In this document: piece by piece, positions 1-5,691 of the stretch
Numbering within the stretch: position 1 is the stretch's first letter
How the letters are laid out: each line of letters begins with the position of its first letter
DNA from: Cyanobacteriota bacterium
GTDB taxonomy: Bacteria > Cyanobacteriota > Cyanobacteriia > Leptolyngbyales > Leptolyngbyaceae
Assembly: GCA_027482985.1 (NCBI GenBank)
Contig: JAIXVO010000113.1
Coordinates: 1-6,505, forward strand
Reading direction: 5' to 3'
DNA length: 6,505 bases
The notes under the pieces: generated by a model
What the model was told of the DNA's origin: nothing
What the model saw: the letters and a program-made list of their open reading frames with translations, nothing else
The model's database searches: none
Translations under genes and position numbers: made by a program

Positions 1-58
1 ATCTCTATTTGCAAGAACCCTATCGCATTTAAAAGACTACCTATTTTGCTGTTTAATC
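1..58. other. AT-rich flank of unknown origin beside truncated lexA
   Basis: This short stretch follows the premature lexA stop codon. It is clearly more AT-rich than the neighbouring genes. Where the missing last third of lexA should be encoded, no reading frame gives LexA-like sequence: the minus-strand frames either stop quickly or give unrelated lysine-rich peptides. This means the normal lexA 3' end has been replaced here. An insertion-sequence end or a deletion junction would explain it, but no transposase or certain terminal inverted repeat is visible in so little sequence. The origin is inferred only. Confidence 0.4.
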
Positions 59-457
59 TTAAGGAATTTTCTTAAATACGTCAATCATGGCGTCAATCAT
101 GCTGTCTCCCCGCACTCGCAGGGCAAAGTAAGTGGGTTTCAGGGACAACCCAGCCAGATCCAGGTATTCCACATCGGTTTCGGGGAAGGAATCCACCAGG
201 CTACCAGCGGCGATCGCCCCTAAAATTGGGACACCGCGACGAGCTTCTCGAGTCATCCGAATGGTACGGGCTTTGCCTTCAGTCCATTCGATATAGCCCT
301 TGGATCGCAAATGTTCCAGCCGACTTTGAACGGGGGCAGGCGATTTCAAGCCCATCGCTTTCATCATTTGGCGAATGGAGGGTGGGTATTGGTTGTTTTG
401 AATGTACTCCACCAACCAGTCATAAAGTTCTTGTTGCGCTTCGGTCAGGGCTTCCAT
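59..457 (-). CDS. lexA: LexA repressor, C-terminally truncated (probable broken gene)
   Basis: LexA represses SOS/stress genes and normally inactivates itself by RecA-stimulated self-cleavage. The start at 457 gives MEALTEAQQ, the usual cyanobacterial LexA N-terminus. A longer frame to 532 exists, but its extra 25 residues are encoded by a T-tract and the LexA box, so I reject it. Residues 1-70 form the winged helix-turn-helix (PSIRQMMKAMGLKSPAPVQSR region). Residues 76-119 begin the S24 peptidase domain, with the Ala84-Gly85 cleavage site and catalytic Ser119 in GDSM; these match E. coli numbering. The protein ends at 132 residues where the family has about 200. The general-base Lys (156 in E. 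coli) and the rest of the dimerisation/peptidase domain are absent, replaced by VFKKIP and a stop. It probably cannot self-cleave and may not dimerise. It lies 129 bp downstream of argF on the same strand. Identity is certain; function is doubtful. Confidence 0.88.
   Translation of the reverse strand: MEALTEAQQELYDWLVEYIQNNQYPPSIRQMMKAMGLKSPAPVQSRLEHLRSKGYIEWTEGKARTIRMTREARRGVPILGAIAAGSLVDSFPETDVEYLDLAGLSLKPTYFALRVRGDSMIDAMIDVFKKIP
79..102. repeat. 12-bp tandem direct repeat at the lexA truncation point
   Basis: CGTCAATCATGG (79-90) is followed directly by CGTCAATCATGC (91-102), identical at 11 of 12 positions. It encodes MIDAMID, the last recognisable LexA residues. It could be a local duplication at the rearrangement junction, or native sequence, since related proteins have similar residues after GDSMIDA. 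Confidence 0.6.
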
Positions 458-486
458 AGGGGGTTGAACCAGGATAGAGGTACCTT

Positions 487-500
487 GATACACTTGTACC
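487..500 (-). promoter_or_regulatory. candidate LexA box upstream of lexA
   Basis: On the minus strand the sequence reads GGTACAAGTGTATC. It fits the cyanobacterial LexA box RGTACNNNDGTWCB at 13 of 14 positions; the miss is T for C at position 13. It sits about 30 bp upstream of the preferred lexA start, as expected for autoregulation. A second GGTAC half-site (479-484, GGTACC) makes a wider inverted repeat GGTAC-N12-GTACC across 479-500. No convincing -35/-10 pair was found around it. Binding is inferred. Confidence 0.5.
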
Positions 501-586
501 ACGAAAAAAAACATCCTGTCCAGTCGCAACAAACTTTTTTATGTAAAGGTTGGTGAAGTTCGCGAGAACACTGGGAACGGGGGGCT

Positions 587-1510
587 TTATTCCACTCCTA
601 ACAGGCTGGCAATCAACGCTTGTTGGGCGTGCATCCGGTTTTCTGCCTGATCCCAAACGCGGGATTGCGTCCCTTCGATCACCCCGTCGGTAATTTCTTC
701 GCCTCGATGCGCTGGCAAGCAGTGCAGCACGATCGCATCCTTGTCGGCCTGCGCCATCAGCGCTTCATTCACCTGGTAGGGCTGGAAAATAGGAATGCGA
801 GAGGTCGCCATGTCTTCTTGCCCCATGCTGGCCCAAACATCGGTATAAACGACTTGCGCCCCTTTGACCCCAGCTTCGGGATCAGTGGTGATGGTGATTT
901 CGGTGCGATCGCCGCTCAATGCCTGGGCTTTGGCGACCACTTCGGGCAATGGGTGATGGCCCTCTGGAGCGGCAATGCGAATGTTGACCCCAGCCAGCGC
1001 CCCACCAATTAGGAGGGAGTGCGCCATGTTGTTGTTGCCATCGCCGAGATAAGTCAGTGTGGTTCCCGTCAGCCCATTGAAGGACTCCTGAATCGTTTGT
1101 AAGTCGGCAAGGACCTGACAGGGATGTTCCAGGTCGGTGAGGGCGTTGATCACCGGAATGTCGGCATAGGCGGCGAAGGTTTCGAGATCGCGCTGGTCGA
1201 AGGTACGAATGGCCACGATGTCGAGATAGCGATCGAGTACCCGCGCGGTGTCAATGAGGGGTTCTCCCCGGCTGACCTGGGTCACGCTGGGATTGAGATC
1301 CAGAACTTGCCCGCCGAGCCGATACATGGCGGCAGAGAAGCTGACCCGCGTGCGGGTTGAGGCTTTGTAAAATAACAAGCCCAAAATTTTGTGGCATTGC
1401 AGGTGCATGGTTCCCGTTTTCAGGGCGGCAGCGAGTTGCAATAACCCATAGAGTTCGTCGCTGGTCAAATCCGCCATACTGAGCAAGTCTCGTCCGATCA
1501 GTGCCCCCAT
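587..1510 (-). CDS. argF: ornithine carbamoyltransferase
   Basis: This cytoplasmic enzyme joins carbamoyl phosphate and ornithine to give citrulline, the sixth step of arginine synthesis. The 307 residues match the usual family length. The carbamoyl-phosphate domain carries STRTR at 51-55 and HPCQ at 129-132. The ornithine domain carries DVWASMG at 224-230 and HCLPAHRGEEI at 263-273, with Cys264 the expected active-site cysteine. DVWASMG and HCLP mark an ornithine rather than aspartate carbamoyltransferase. The ATG at 1510 is preceded by purine-rich GAGGACGGGA, a plausible ribosome-binding region. It lies 96 bp downstream of the CobA-HemD gene and upstream of lexA, all on the minus strand. 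No promoter or terminator in the flanking gaps is strong enough to decide whether they are co-transcribed. The gene appears intact. Confidence 0.97.
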   Translation of the reverse strand: MGALIGRDLLSMADLTSDELYGLLQLAAALKTGTMHLQCHKILGLLFYKASTRTRVSFSAAMYRLGGQVLDLNPSVTQVSRGEPLIDTARVLDRYLDIVAIRTFDQRDLETFAAYADIPVINALTDLEHPCQVLADLQTIQESFNGLTGTTLTYLGDGNNNMAHSLLIGGALAGVNIRIAAPEGHHPLPEVVAKAQALSGDRTEITITTDPEAGVKGAQVVYTDVWASMGQEDMATSRIPIFQPYQVNEALMAQADKDAIVLHCLPAHRGEEITDGVIEGTQSRVWDQAENRMHAQQALIASLLGVE

Positions 1511-1606
1511 TACATCCCGTCCTCGATAAAACTGACTAAAACCCTACCAAATCCTGAGAGGTTAGCCTAGCTCAAAGCGACTGCAATTCATCCAAACTTT
1601 TTTGAG
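1511..1606. other. spacer between cobA-hemD fusion and argF
   Basis: These 96 bp hold no open frame of note. I looked for an NtcA-type GTA-N8-TAC site, a good -35/-10 pair and a stem-loop with a T-run, and found none that was convincing. The argF promoter, if separate, is probably here but cannot be placed. Confidence 0.4.
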
Positions 1607-3757
1607 TTACGGCTCCAGCGATGGGCGATCGCCCTCTGGGGTGGGATGAAATAGCTCGTCTACATCGGCGATCGCGTCTGGATGCAACACGGCCTGGATT
1701 TCGGCAATCAGTTCCGATTCGGCACTCAGCAACTCGGTCATGGTGGCATCGAGTTCGGCCTGGAGGGTTTCCATCTGTCCAGTGGCTTCCGACTCTGAGA
1801 CTAATTCCACTTCAATTAATTCCACCTCGTCCACTGCTGGTACTGGATGGGGGGCAGTGGGCAGCGGTAATTCTGCCTGACTAGCCGCATCTGGGTCTGG
1901 GGTGGGGGTGTCTGGTGAGGCGTTGACGATAGGAGTAGTCGTGTCTGGGGTTGGGGGCATTGGCGCGATCGCCCCTGCTTCAGCCGCTAACAGATCTACA
2001 GGGTTAGTCTCAGAGCTGCTTGAATCAGGTTCCGCATCCAGGCTTGTCGCATTTGAGGACAGAGTTTCCGCAGGCGGCGGATCGACATCAACAGGCATCG
2101 GCTCAAGGGAAGTTGGAGGTGCTATTGCCCAATCGACGATCGCCTGGGTTAAGCCATCCAGGGTGTATTCTGTCGCTTCCACATCAACTCGTCCCAGGAG
2201 CGACTCACAAGCTTGGCTGGTTTGGGGCCCAATGGCTGCGATCGCGATGTTGGTAAGCCACTGTTGCCACTGCGCATCTGCCTGTTCTACCAACTGACAA
2301 AAATGCTTCACCGTTTTGGAACTGGCAAAAGTGACCACATCCACCTGCCCCGTTTGTAAGGCTTGTAAGGCGGCGGGGGTGATCCGCTCTGGACAGCGTG
2401 ATTCATAAGCCGCCACTTCTCTAACTTTGGCCCCCAAGCTGGTAAATTCCTTCACCAAAACTTCTCTGCCCCCACTTTCCACACGGGGGAACAATACCCG
2501 CAAACCACCGAGCGGTTCTGGGAAATTGGACACTAACGCATCAGCGACAAAGTTGCGGGGAATAAAGTCGGGCTGCACGCCAAAGCGCAGCAGCCGCTGG
2601 GCAGTCTTTTCACCAACGACGGCAATTTTGATATTGCTATAAAAAGTCCGCTCTCCGGTCACGACTTCCAGGCGATCGAGGAAGTAATCCACGGCATTGG
2701 TGGAAGTCAGGATCAGCCAATCAAAATCATCGATATGGGCGATCGCCCGATCTAAGTCGCGCCAACTGGATGGTGGACCAATTTCCAGCGTGGGCATTTC
2801 AATCACCTGAGCACCAGCGGCTTCTAATAAGTCGGTGAATTGGCGGGATTGACTAGCGGCGCGGGTGACGAGGATGGTTTTGGCGGATAGGGGGAGGGGG
2901 GGTGGGGGTTGGGGAGTCGGGGTTGGGGGTTGGGGGAGAGAAGATGCAATGGGGGCGCGATCGCTGGGGTTGGGCAGTGGGCGATCCGGGGCGGCGGCGG
3001 GTGGCCTGCTGGCGGGCTGCTGCTGGCGGCCTTGTTCACCCACATAAGCGCGGAGTTTGACGACTTCGCCGACGACGATGACGCAGGGGGCAAGGGCAAC
3101 GGTGGCGGTTTTGTCTAGGATGTTGTTGAGGGTGCCAGCCCAAATTTGTTGTTCGGTGCGGCCAGCATAGCGAATGATAGCGATCGGGGTGGTGGGCGAT
3201 CGCCCGTGACCGCGCAACCGACGGACGATTTCTGGCAACGTGCGCCCCCCCATCAGAAAGACCAGGGTGTCCATTTTGGTCAACGACACCCAATTGAGGG
3301 CATCGGGATCGTGGGCGGTTACGACGGTAAAACTGCGGCTCAGTTGCGGATCGGTGAGCGGAATTCCGGCCATCAGGGGGGCAACCAGGGCGGAAGATAA
3401 GCCTGGAATCACCTCAAAGTCGCAATTGGCTTGGCGTAGGGCACCAATTTCGGATTGCGCCCGCCCAAAGATAAAGGGATCACCGTTTTTCAGGCGGACA
3501 ACTTGTTTACCTTGCAGACAATGTTCCACAATCAACCGATTGATTTCAGATTGGGGGGTGCTGGGTTCGCCACCGCGTTTGCCCACATCGAGCTTCAGGC
3601 AGGTGTCTGGCACCAGTTCCATCAATTCGCTATCCACCAGCGCGTCGTAGACCAACACCTCTGCCTGTGCCAGAATATTCTGTGCCTGTAGGGTTAAGTA
3701 TGCCGCATCTCCGGGGCCGGAGCCGACTAAGTACACTTTGCCTACCTGTTCCGCCAT
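1607..3757 (-). CDS. cobA-hemD: CobA-HemD fusion: uroporphyrinogen-III C-methyltransferase / uroporphyrinogen-III synthase
   Basis: HemD cyclises hydroxymethylbilane to uroporphyrinogen III, the common tetrapyrrole precursor. The CobA (SUMT) part then uses S-adenosylmethionine to methylate C2 and C7, giving precorrin-2 for siroheme and cobalamin. Residues 1-242 are SUMT: VGSGPGD at 11-17, GKRGG at 59-63, RLKNGDPFIFGRA at 88-100, then PGLSSA at 118-123. Residues 243-291 form a proline/glutamine-rich linker. Residues 292-545 are a full-length HemD, starting TILVTRA and including LTSTNAV at 350-356, FPRVESGG at 423-430 and TFASSKTV at 476-483. Residues 546-716 form an extra tail, first Pro/Ser/Thr/Asp-rich and then strongly acidic and probably helical, which neither family needs. 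The ATG at 3757 opens the standard SUMT N-terminus. The fusion lets one polypeptide make uroporphyrinogen III and commit it to precorrin-2. The tail's role is unknown. Confidence 0.94.
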   Translation of the reverse strand: MAEQVGKVYLVGSGPGDAAYLTLQAQNILAQAEVLVYDALVDSELMELVPDTCLKLDVGKRGGEPSTPQSEINRLIVEHCLQGKQVVRLKNGDPFIFGRAQSEIGALRQANCDFEVIPGLSSALVAPLMAGIPLTDPQLSRSFTVVTAHDPDALNWVSLTKMDTLVFLMGGRTLPEIVRRLRGHGRSPTTPIAIIRYAGRTEQQIWAGTLNNILDKTATVALAPCVIVVGEVVKLRAYVGEQGRQQQPASRPPAAAPDRPLPNPSDRAPIASSLPQPPTPTPQPPPPLPLSAKTILVTRAASQSRQFTDLLEAAGAQVIEMPTLEIGPPSSWRDLDRAIAHIDDFDWLILTSTNAVDYFLDRLEVVTGERTFYSNIKIAVVGEKTAQRLLRFGVQPDFIPRNFVADALVSNFPEPLGGLRVLFPRVESGGREVLVKEFTSLGAKVREVAAYESRCPERITPAALQALQTGQVDVVTFASSKTVKHFCQLVEQADAQWQQWLTNIAIAAIGPQTSQACESLLGRVDVEATEYTLDGLTQAIVDWAIAPPTSLEPMPVDVDPPPAETLSSNATSLDAEPDSSSSETNPVDLLAAEAGAIAPMPPTPDTTTPIVNASPDTPTPDPDAASQAELPLPTAPHPVPAVDEVELIEVELVSESEATGQMETLQAELDATMTELLSAESELIAEIQAVLHPDAIADVDELFHPTPEGDRPSLEP
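2888..2936 (-). repeat. degenerate heptanucleotide tandem repeat (STRR-like) encoding the CobA-HemD linker
   Basis: Read on the minus strand from 2936 down, the sequence splits into seven heptads: CCCCCAA, CCCCCAA, CCCCGAC, TCCCCAA, CCCCCAC, CCCCCCT, CCCCCTA. This resembles the short tandemly repeated repetitive (STRR) heptamers of cyanobacteria, usually of the CCCCAAY/CCCCAGT type. Seven bases is not a multiple of three, so successive units cycle through the frames and yield a Pro/Gln/Thr tract (residues about 275-289) without a stop. The opposite strand has at least seven runs of four or more G and is a strong G-quadruplex candidate on the template strand. Confidence 0.75.
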
Positions 3758-3939
3758 ACCCGCATTCCCAATGAGTCTATGGGATCTAGTTTAGGCGCTT
3801 GGTTGAGGATTCCACCGCAAAATCCCGCGATCGCCCCCGAACTACAGTCGCGCCGCCCCTCGGCTCCAGTGAGACACGATCAGCCCGGGCGGCGGCATCC
3901 AGTATGGTGATAAAGACCGCGATCGCAGGAGATTTCCGT
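3758..3939. other. divergent spacer between cobA-hemD and the dehydrogenase gene
   Basis: These 182 bp separate two genes transcribed outwards and should contain both promoters. Two GCGATCGC copies lie inside (3827-3834 and 3919-3926). A frame continuous with the dehydrogenase runs back to a TTG at 3799, but its translation (Arg/Ala/Ser-rich, no family similarity that I recognise) does not look like protein. No -35/-10 pair stood out on either strand. Confidence 0.45.
3927..3932 (+). promoter_or_regulatory. Shine-Dalgarno sequence fixing the dehydrogenase start
   Basis: AGGAGA lies 7 bases before the ATG at 3940. This is a near-ideal ribosome-binding site. It supports the 292-residue product over upstream starts at 3799 (TTG) and 3904 (ATG). 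Confidence 0.7.
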
Positions 3940-4818
3940 ATGCAAGTTGGGTTGATGGGCACTGGGTTAATGGGACTACCGATGGCGTTGCGCCTGCTAG
4001 CCCATGAGTTTGTGGTGGTTGCCTACAATCGCACGGCGACCAAACTGGCCCCGTTGCAAACTCATGGGGCAAAAGTGGCGATCGCGCCAGCAGCGTTAAT
4101 CCAGGAAACGGATTGCATTGTGTTGATGCTGACCAATGCGGCGGCGATTCGGGAACTGGTCTTGGCACCCGCGAGTCGGGAGGGCTTACCAGGCAAGACG
4201 GTGATTCAGATGGGGACGATCGCTCCGGCTGAAAGTCGCCAGTTGCAAGCAGAGATTCGGGCAGCGGGCGGCGAGTATCTGGAAGCCCCCGTGCTGGGCA
4301 GTATTCCGGAGGCGCAAGCGGGTAACTTAATCGTGATGGTGGGCAGTACGCCAGCGCAATTTGACCAGTGGCAACCCGTACTCCGGTGTTTTGGTGCCGC
4401 GCCTCGCTGGATGGGAGAAGTGGGGACGGCAGCAGCGGTGAAGTTGGCCTTAAATCAACTGATTGGGTCGATGACAGCGGCTTTTGCCACCAGTCTTGGG
4501 TTTGTGCAACAGCAAGGGGCCGATAGCGAGCTGTTTATGCAGATCTTGCGGGAGAGTGCCCTGTATGCGCCGACGTTTGACAAGAAACTGCAACGGCTAC
4601 GCGATCGCGCCTATGCCAATCCCAACTTTCCGACCAAGCATTTGCTGAAAGATACGGCGCTGTTTTTGCAAGCGGCAGAAGGCGCTGGCGTGCATGGAGA
4701 AATCCCGGCAGCGGTGCAAGCGATTTTAGAGCGCGCTCTAAAACTGGGGTGGGCGGATGCGGATTACAGTTCGCTTTATGAAGCGATTCACCCGCCAACT
4801 GGATCAGGGGATGAGTGA
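3940..4818 (+). CDS. NAD(P)-dependent beta-hydroxyacid dehydrogenase (3-hydroxyisobutyrate dehydrogenase / GLYR-like)
   Basis: This is a soluble oxidoreductase of the 6-phosphogluconate/3-hydroxyisobutyrate dehydrogenase superfamily, which interconverts short beta-hydroxyacids and their oxo forms. From the ATG at 3940 it has 292 residues, typical for the family. The Rossmann motif GTGLMGLPMA is at 7-16 and YNRT at 29-32. The substrate motif EAPVLGSIPEAQAG is at 115-128, and GEVG at 159-162. The catalytic Lys168 and Asn172 lie in VKLALNQLIGSM, and H234-K237-D238 in KHLLKD. The LGS substrate loop and the NQLIGSM segment resemble the glyoxylate/succinic-semialdehyde reductase branch more than classical valine-degrading enzymes, so that is a plausible substrate class, by inference. 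It stands alone on the plus strand, divergent from cobA-hemD and convergent with ktrA. Family is sure; substrate is not. Confidence 0.9.
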   Translation: MQVGLMGTGLMGLPMALRLLAHEFVVVAYNRTATKLAPLQTHGAKVAIAPAALIQETDCIVLMLTNAAAIRELVLAPASREGLPGKTVIQMGTIAPAESRQLQAEIRAAGGEYLEAPVLGSIPEAQAGNLIVMVGSTPAQFDQWQPVLRCFGAAPRWMGEVGTAAAVKLALNQLIGSMTAAFATSLGFVQQQGADSELFMQILRESALYAPTFDKKLQRLRDRAYANPNFPTKHLLKDTALFLQAAEGAGVHGEIPAAVQAILERALKLGWADADYSSLYEAIHPPTGSGDE

Positions 4819-4828
4819 ATGTCAGTGC

Positions 4829-5533
4829 TTAAACGGGCAACCGGTTGATATTTTGATTGGTGCCAATCACGACCATCGCAGACCCGCGTTCCAGACGTTT
4901 GGTGGGGGGTGGATTGATCTCAAATTTGCCGCCCTGCCCTACCGCCAGCAAGTTCAACCCGTAGGAACTGCGGAGCCGGAGATCCGAAATCGTTTTGCCA
5001 TCAAACTGGTCTGGCACGATTAGTTCAACGATGCTGTTATCGGGGTCGAGTTCAAAGCGCTCCAAAATTCCAGGACGGGTGAGGGATTGCGCCAACGCAC
5101 AGCCACATTCATGTTCGGGAAACACCACATGGTCTGCCCCGACTCGTTTCAGCAACTTGACGTGAATTTCGGAAGAGGCTTTAGCGACCACATGGGGGAC
5201 TCCGCCTTCCTTCACATTCAGCGTCGTGATAATACTTTCTTGAACAAAATTCCCGATCGCCACGATCACCGTGTCTTGCTCAAACACACCCGCTTCCTTG
5301 AGGGCGGAAGGTTGGGTCGAGTCTAACTGCCGAGCGTGGGTGGCGATATTGTCCGCTAATACCTGCGCCACGCGATTTTCGTCGGAGTCAATACACAGGA
5401 CATCGTAGCCCTGCCGACTGAGGGTGGCCGCGACCGCCCGCCCAAAGCGCCCCAGTCCAATCACGGCGAACTGCTTATTTTTGCTGCTAGACCGCAAGCT
5501 GTGAAAAAAGCTTAAGGATGAAAGATTAACCAA
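4829..5533 (-). CDS. ktrA: KtrA/TrkA-family K+ uptake regulatory subunit (RCK domain)
   Basis: This is a cytoplasmic nucleotide-binding protein that gates a membrane K+ transporter (KtrB-type partner, not in this window). The 234 residues are the usual KtrA size. Residues 21-135 are the RCK-N (TrkA-N) Rossmann fold: GLGRFG at 26-31 and the acidic end of beta-2 in CIDSDE at 47-52. Residues 155-234 form the RCK-C domain (ILERFELDPDNSIVELIVP and onward). The first in-frame initiator after an in-frame TGA is TTG at 5533, giving MVNLSSLSFF; cyanobacterial homologues, as I recall them, begin close to NLSSL, so this rare start is likely. The nearest purine run (AAGGGG) touches the TTG, so ribosome binding looks weak. 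Its stop is 10 bp from that of the convergent dehydrogenase gene. Identity is confident; ktrA versus a general TrkA-N label depends on finding the partner. Confidence 0.9.
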   Translation of the reverse strand: MVNLSSLSFFHSLRSSSKNKQFAVIGLGRFGRAVAATLSRQGYDVLCIDSDENRVAQVLADNIATHARQLDSTQPSALKEAGVFEQDTVIVAIGNFVQESIITTLNVKEGGVPHVVAKASSEIHVKLLKRVGADHVVFPEHECGCALAQSLTRPGILERFELDPDNSIVELIVPDQFDGKTISDLRLRSSYGLNLLAVGQGGKFEINPPPTKRLERGSAMVVIGTNQNINRLPV

Positions 5534-5589
5534 CCCCTTGTCGGCACTTCAATCTCCCTGGGGAGCAGCACCGCCTCCAAAGACGACAG

Positions 5590-5618
5590 TAAATAGATCT
5601 TGCCACGGGATGTCTCAA
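5590..5618 (-). promoter_or_regulatory. possible ktrA promoter
   Basis: On the minus strand TTGAGA (5618-5613) matches the -35 consensus at 5 of 6 bases. After 17 bp it is followed by TATTTA (5595-5590), a weak -10. This lies 56 bp upstream of the ktrA TTG codon. The -10 is poor and the upstream arm abuts the hairpin, so the call is tentative. Confidence 0.3.
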
Positions 5619-5619
5619 A

Positions 5620-5644
5620 AACTTCAATTTATTAAGTTGAAGTT
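5620..5644 (-). terminator. AT-rich hairpin between the phytol-kinase gene and ktrA
   Basis: The arms AACTTCAA (5620-5627) and TTGAAGTT (5637-5644) are perfectly complementary across a 9-base loop that can pair partly further. On the minus strand the stem runs into TTTTT (5620-5616), as in a factor-independent terminator for the phytol-kinase gene ending at 5692. The stem is AT-rich and therefore weak. On the plus strand it is followed by AAATTTTT, so it is roughly symmetrical. It could instead be an operator for ktrA. Confidence 0.4.
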
Positions 5645-5691
5645 AAATTTTTCTAAGTTCAGCCGATTTTTGTATCGCCCATCAATGCGAC

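Noticed and set aside
59..105. Simple frameshift in an otherwise intact lexA
   Set aside because: None of the three minus-strand frames below 79 resumes the expected DGD-V-IM region of LexA.
458..532. Longer lexA reading frame starting at 532
   Set aside because: The extra residues come from an eight-base T-run and the LexA box; MEALTEAQQ at 457 is the family N-terminus.
620..1012. Plus-strand 130-codon open frame
   Set aside because: Lies wholly opposite argF; it is the antisense shadow of a well-conserved enzyme and shows no recognisable protein features.
1902..2297. Plus-strand open frame opposite the HemD tail
   Set aside because: Low-complexity Gly/Ser/Val sequence caused by the repetitive acidic/proline codons on the other strand.
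2824..3099. Minus-strand proline-rich open frame overlapping the linker
   Set aside because: It is the out-of-frame reading of the same C-rich repeats; the CobA-HemD frame is clearly the coding one.
3799..3939. N-terminal extension of the dehydrogenase from a TTG at 3799 or ATG at 3904
   Set aside because: No family similarity in the extension, and AGGAGA is ideally placed before the ATG at 3940.
4757..5023. Plus-strand open frame joining the dehydrogenase end to ktrA antisense
   Set aside because: Overlaps two well-supported genes in wrong frames and has no ribosome-binding site.
5534..5591. c-di-AMP (ydaO-type) riboswitch before ktrA
   Set aside because: Known to regulate K+ transport genes in some bacteria, but the leader after the possible promoter is far too short and lacks the conserved stems.
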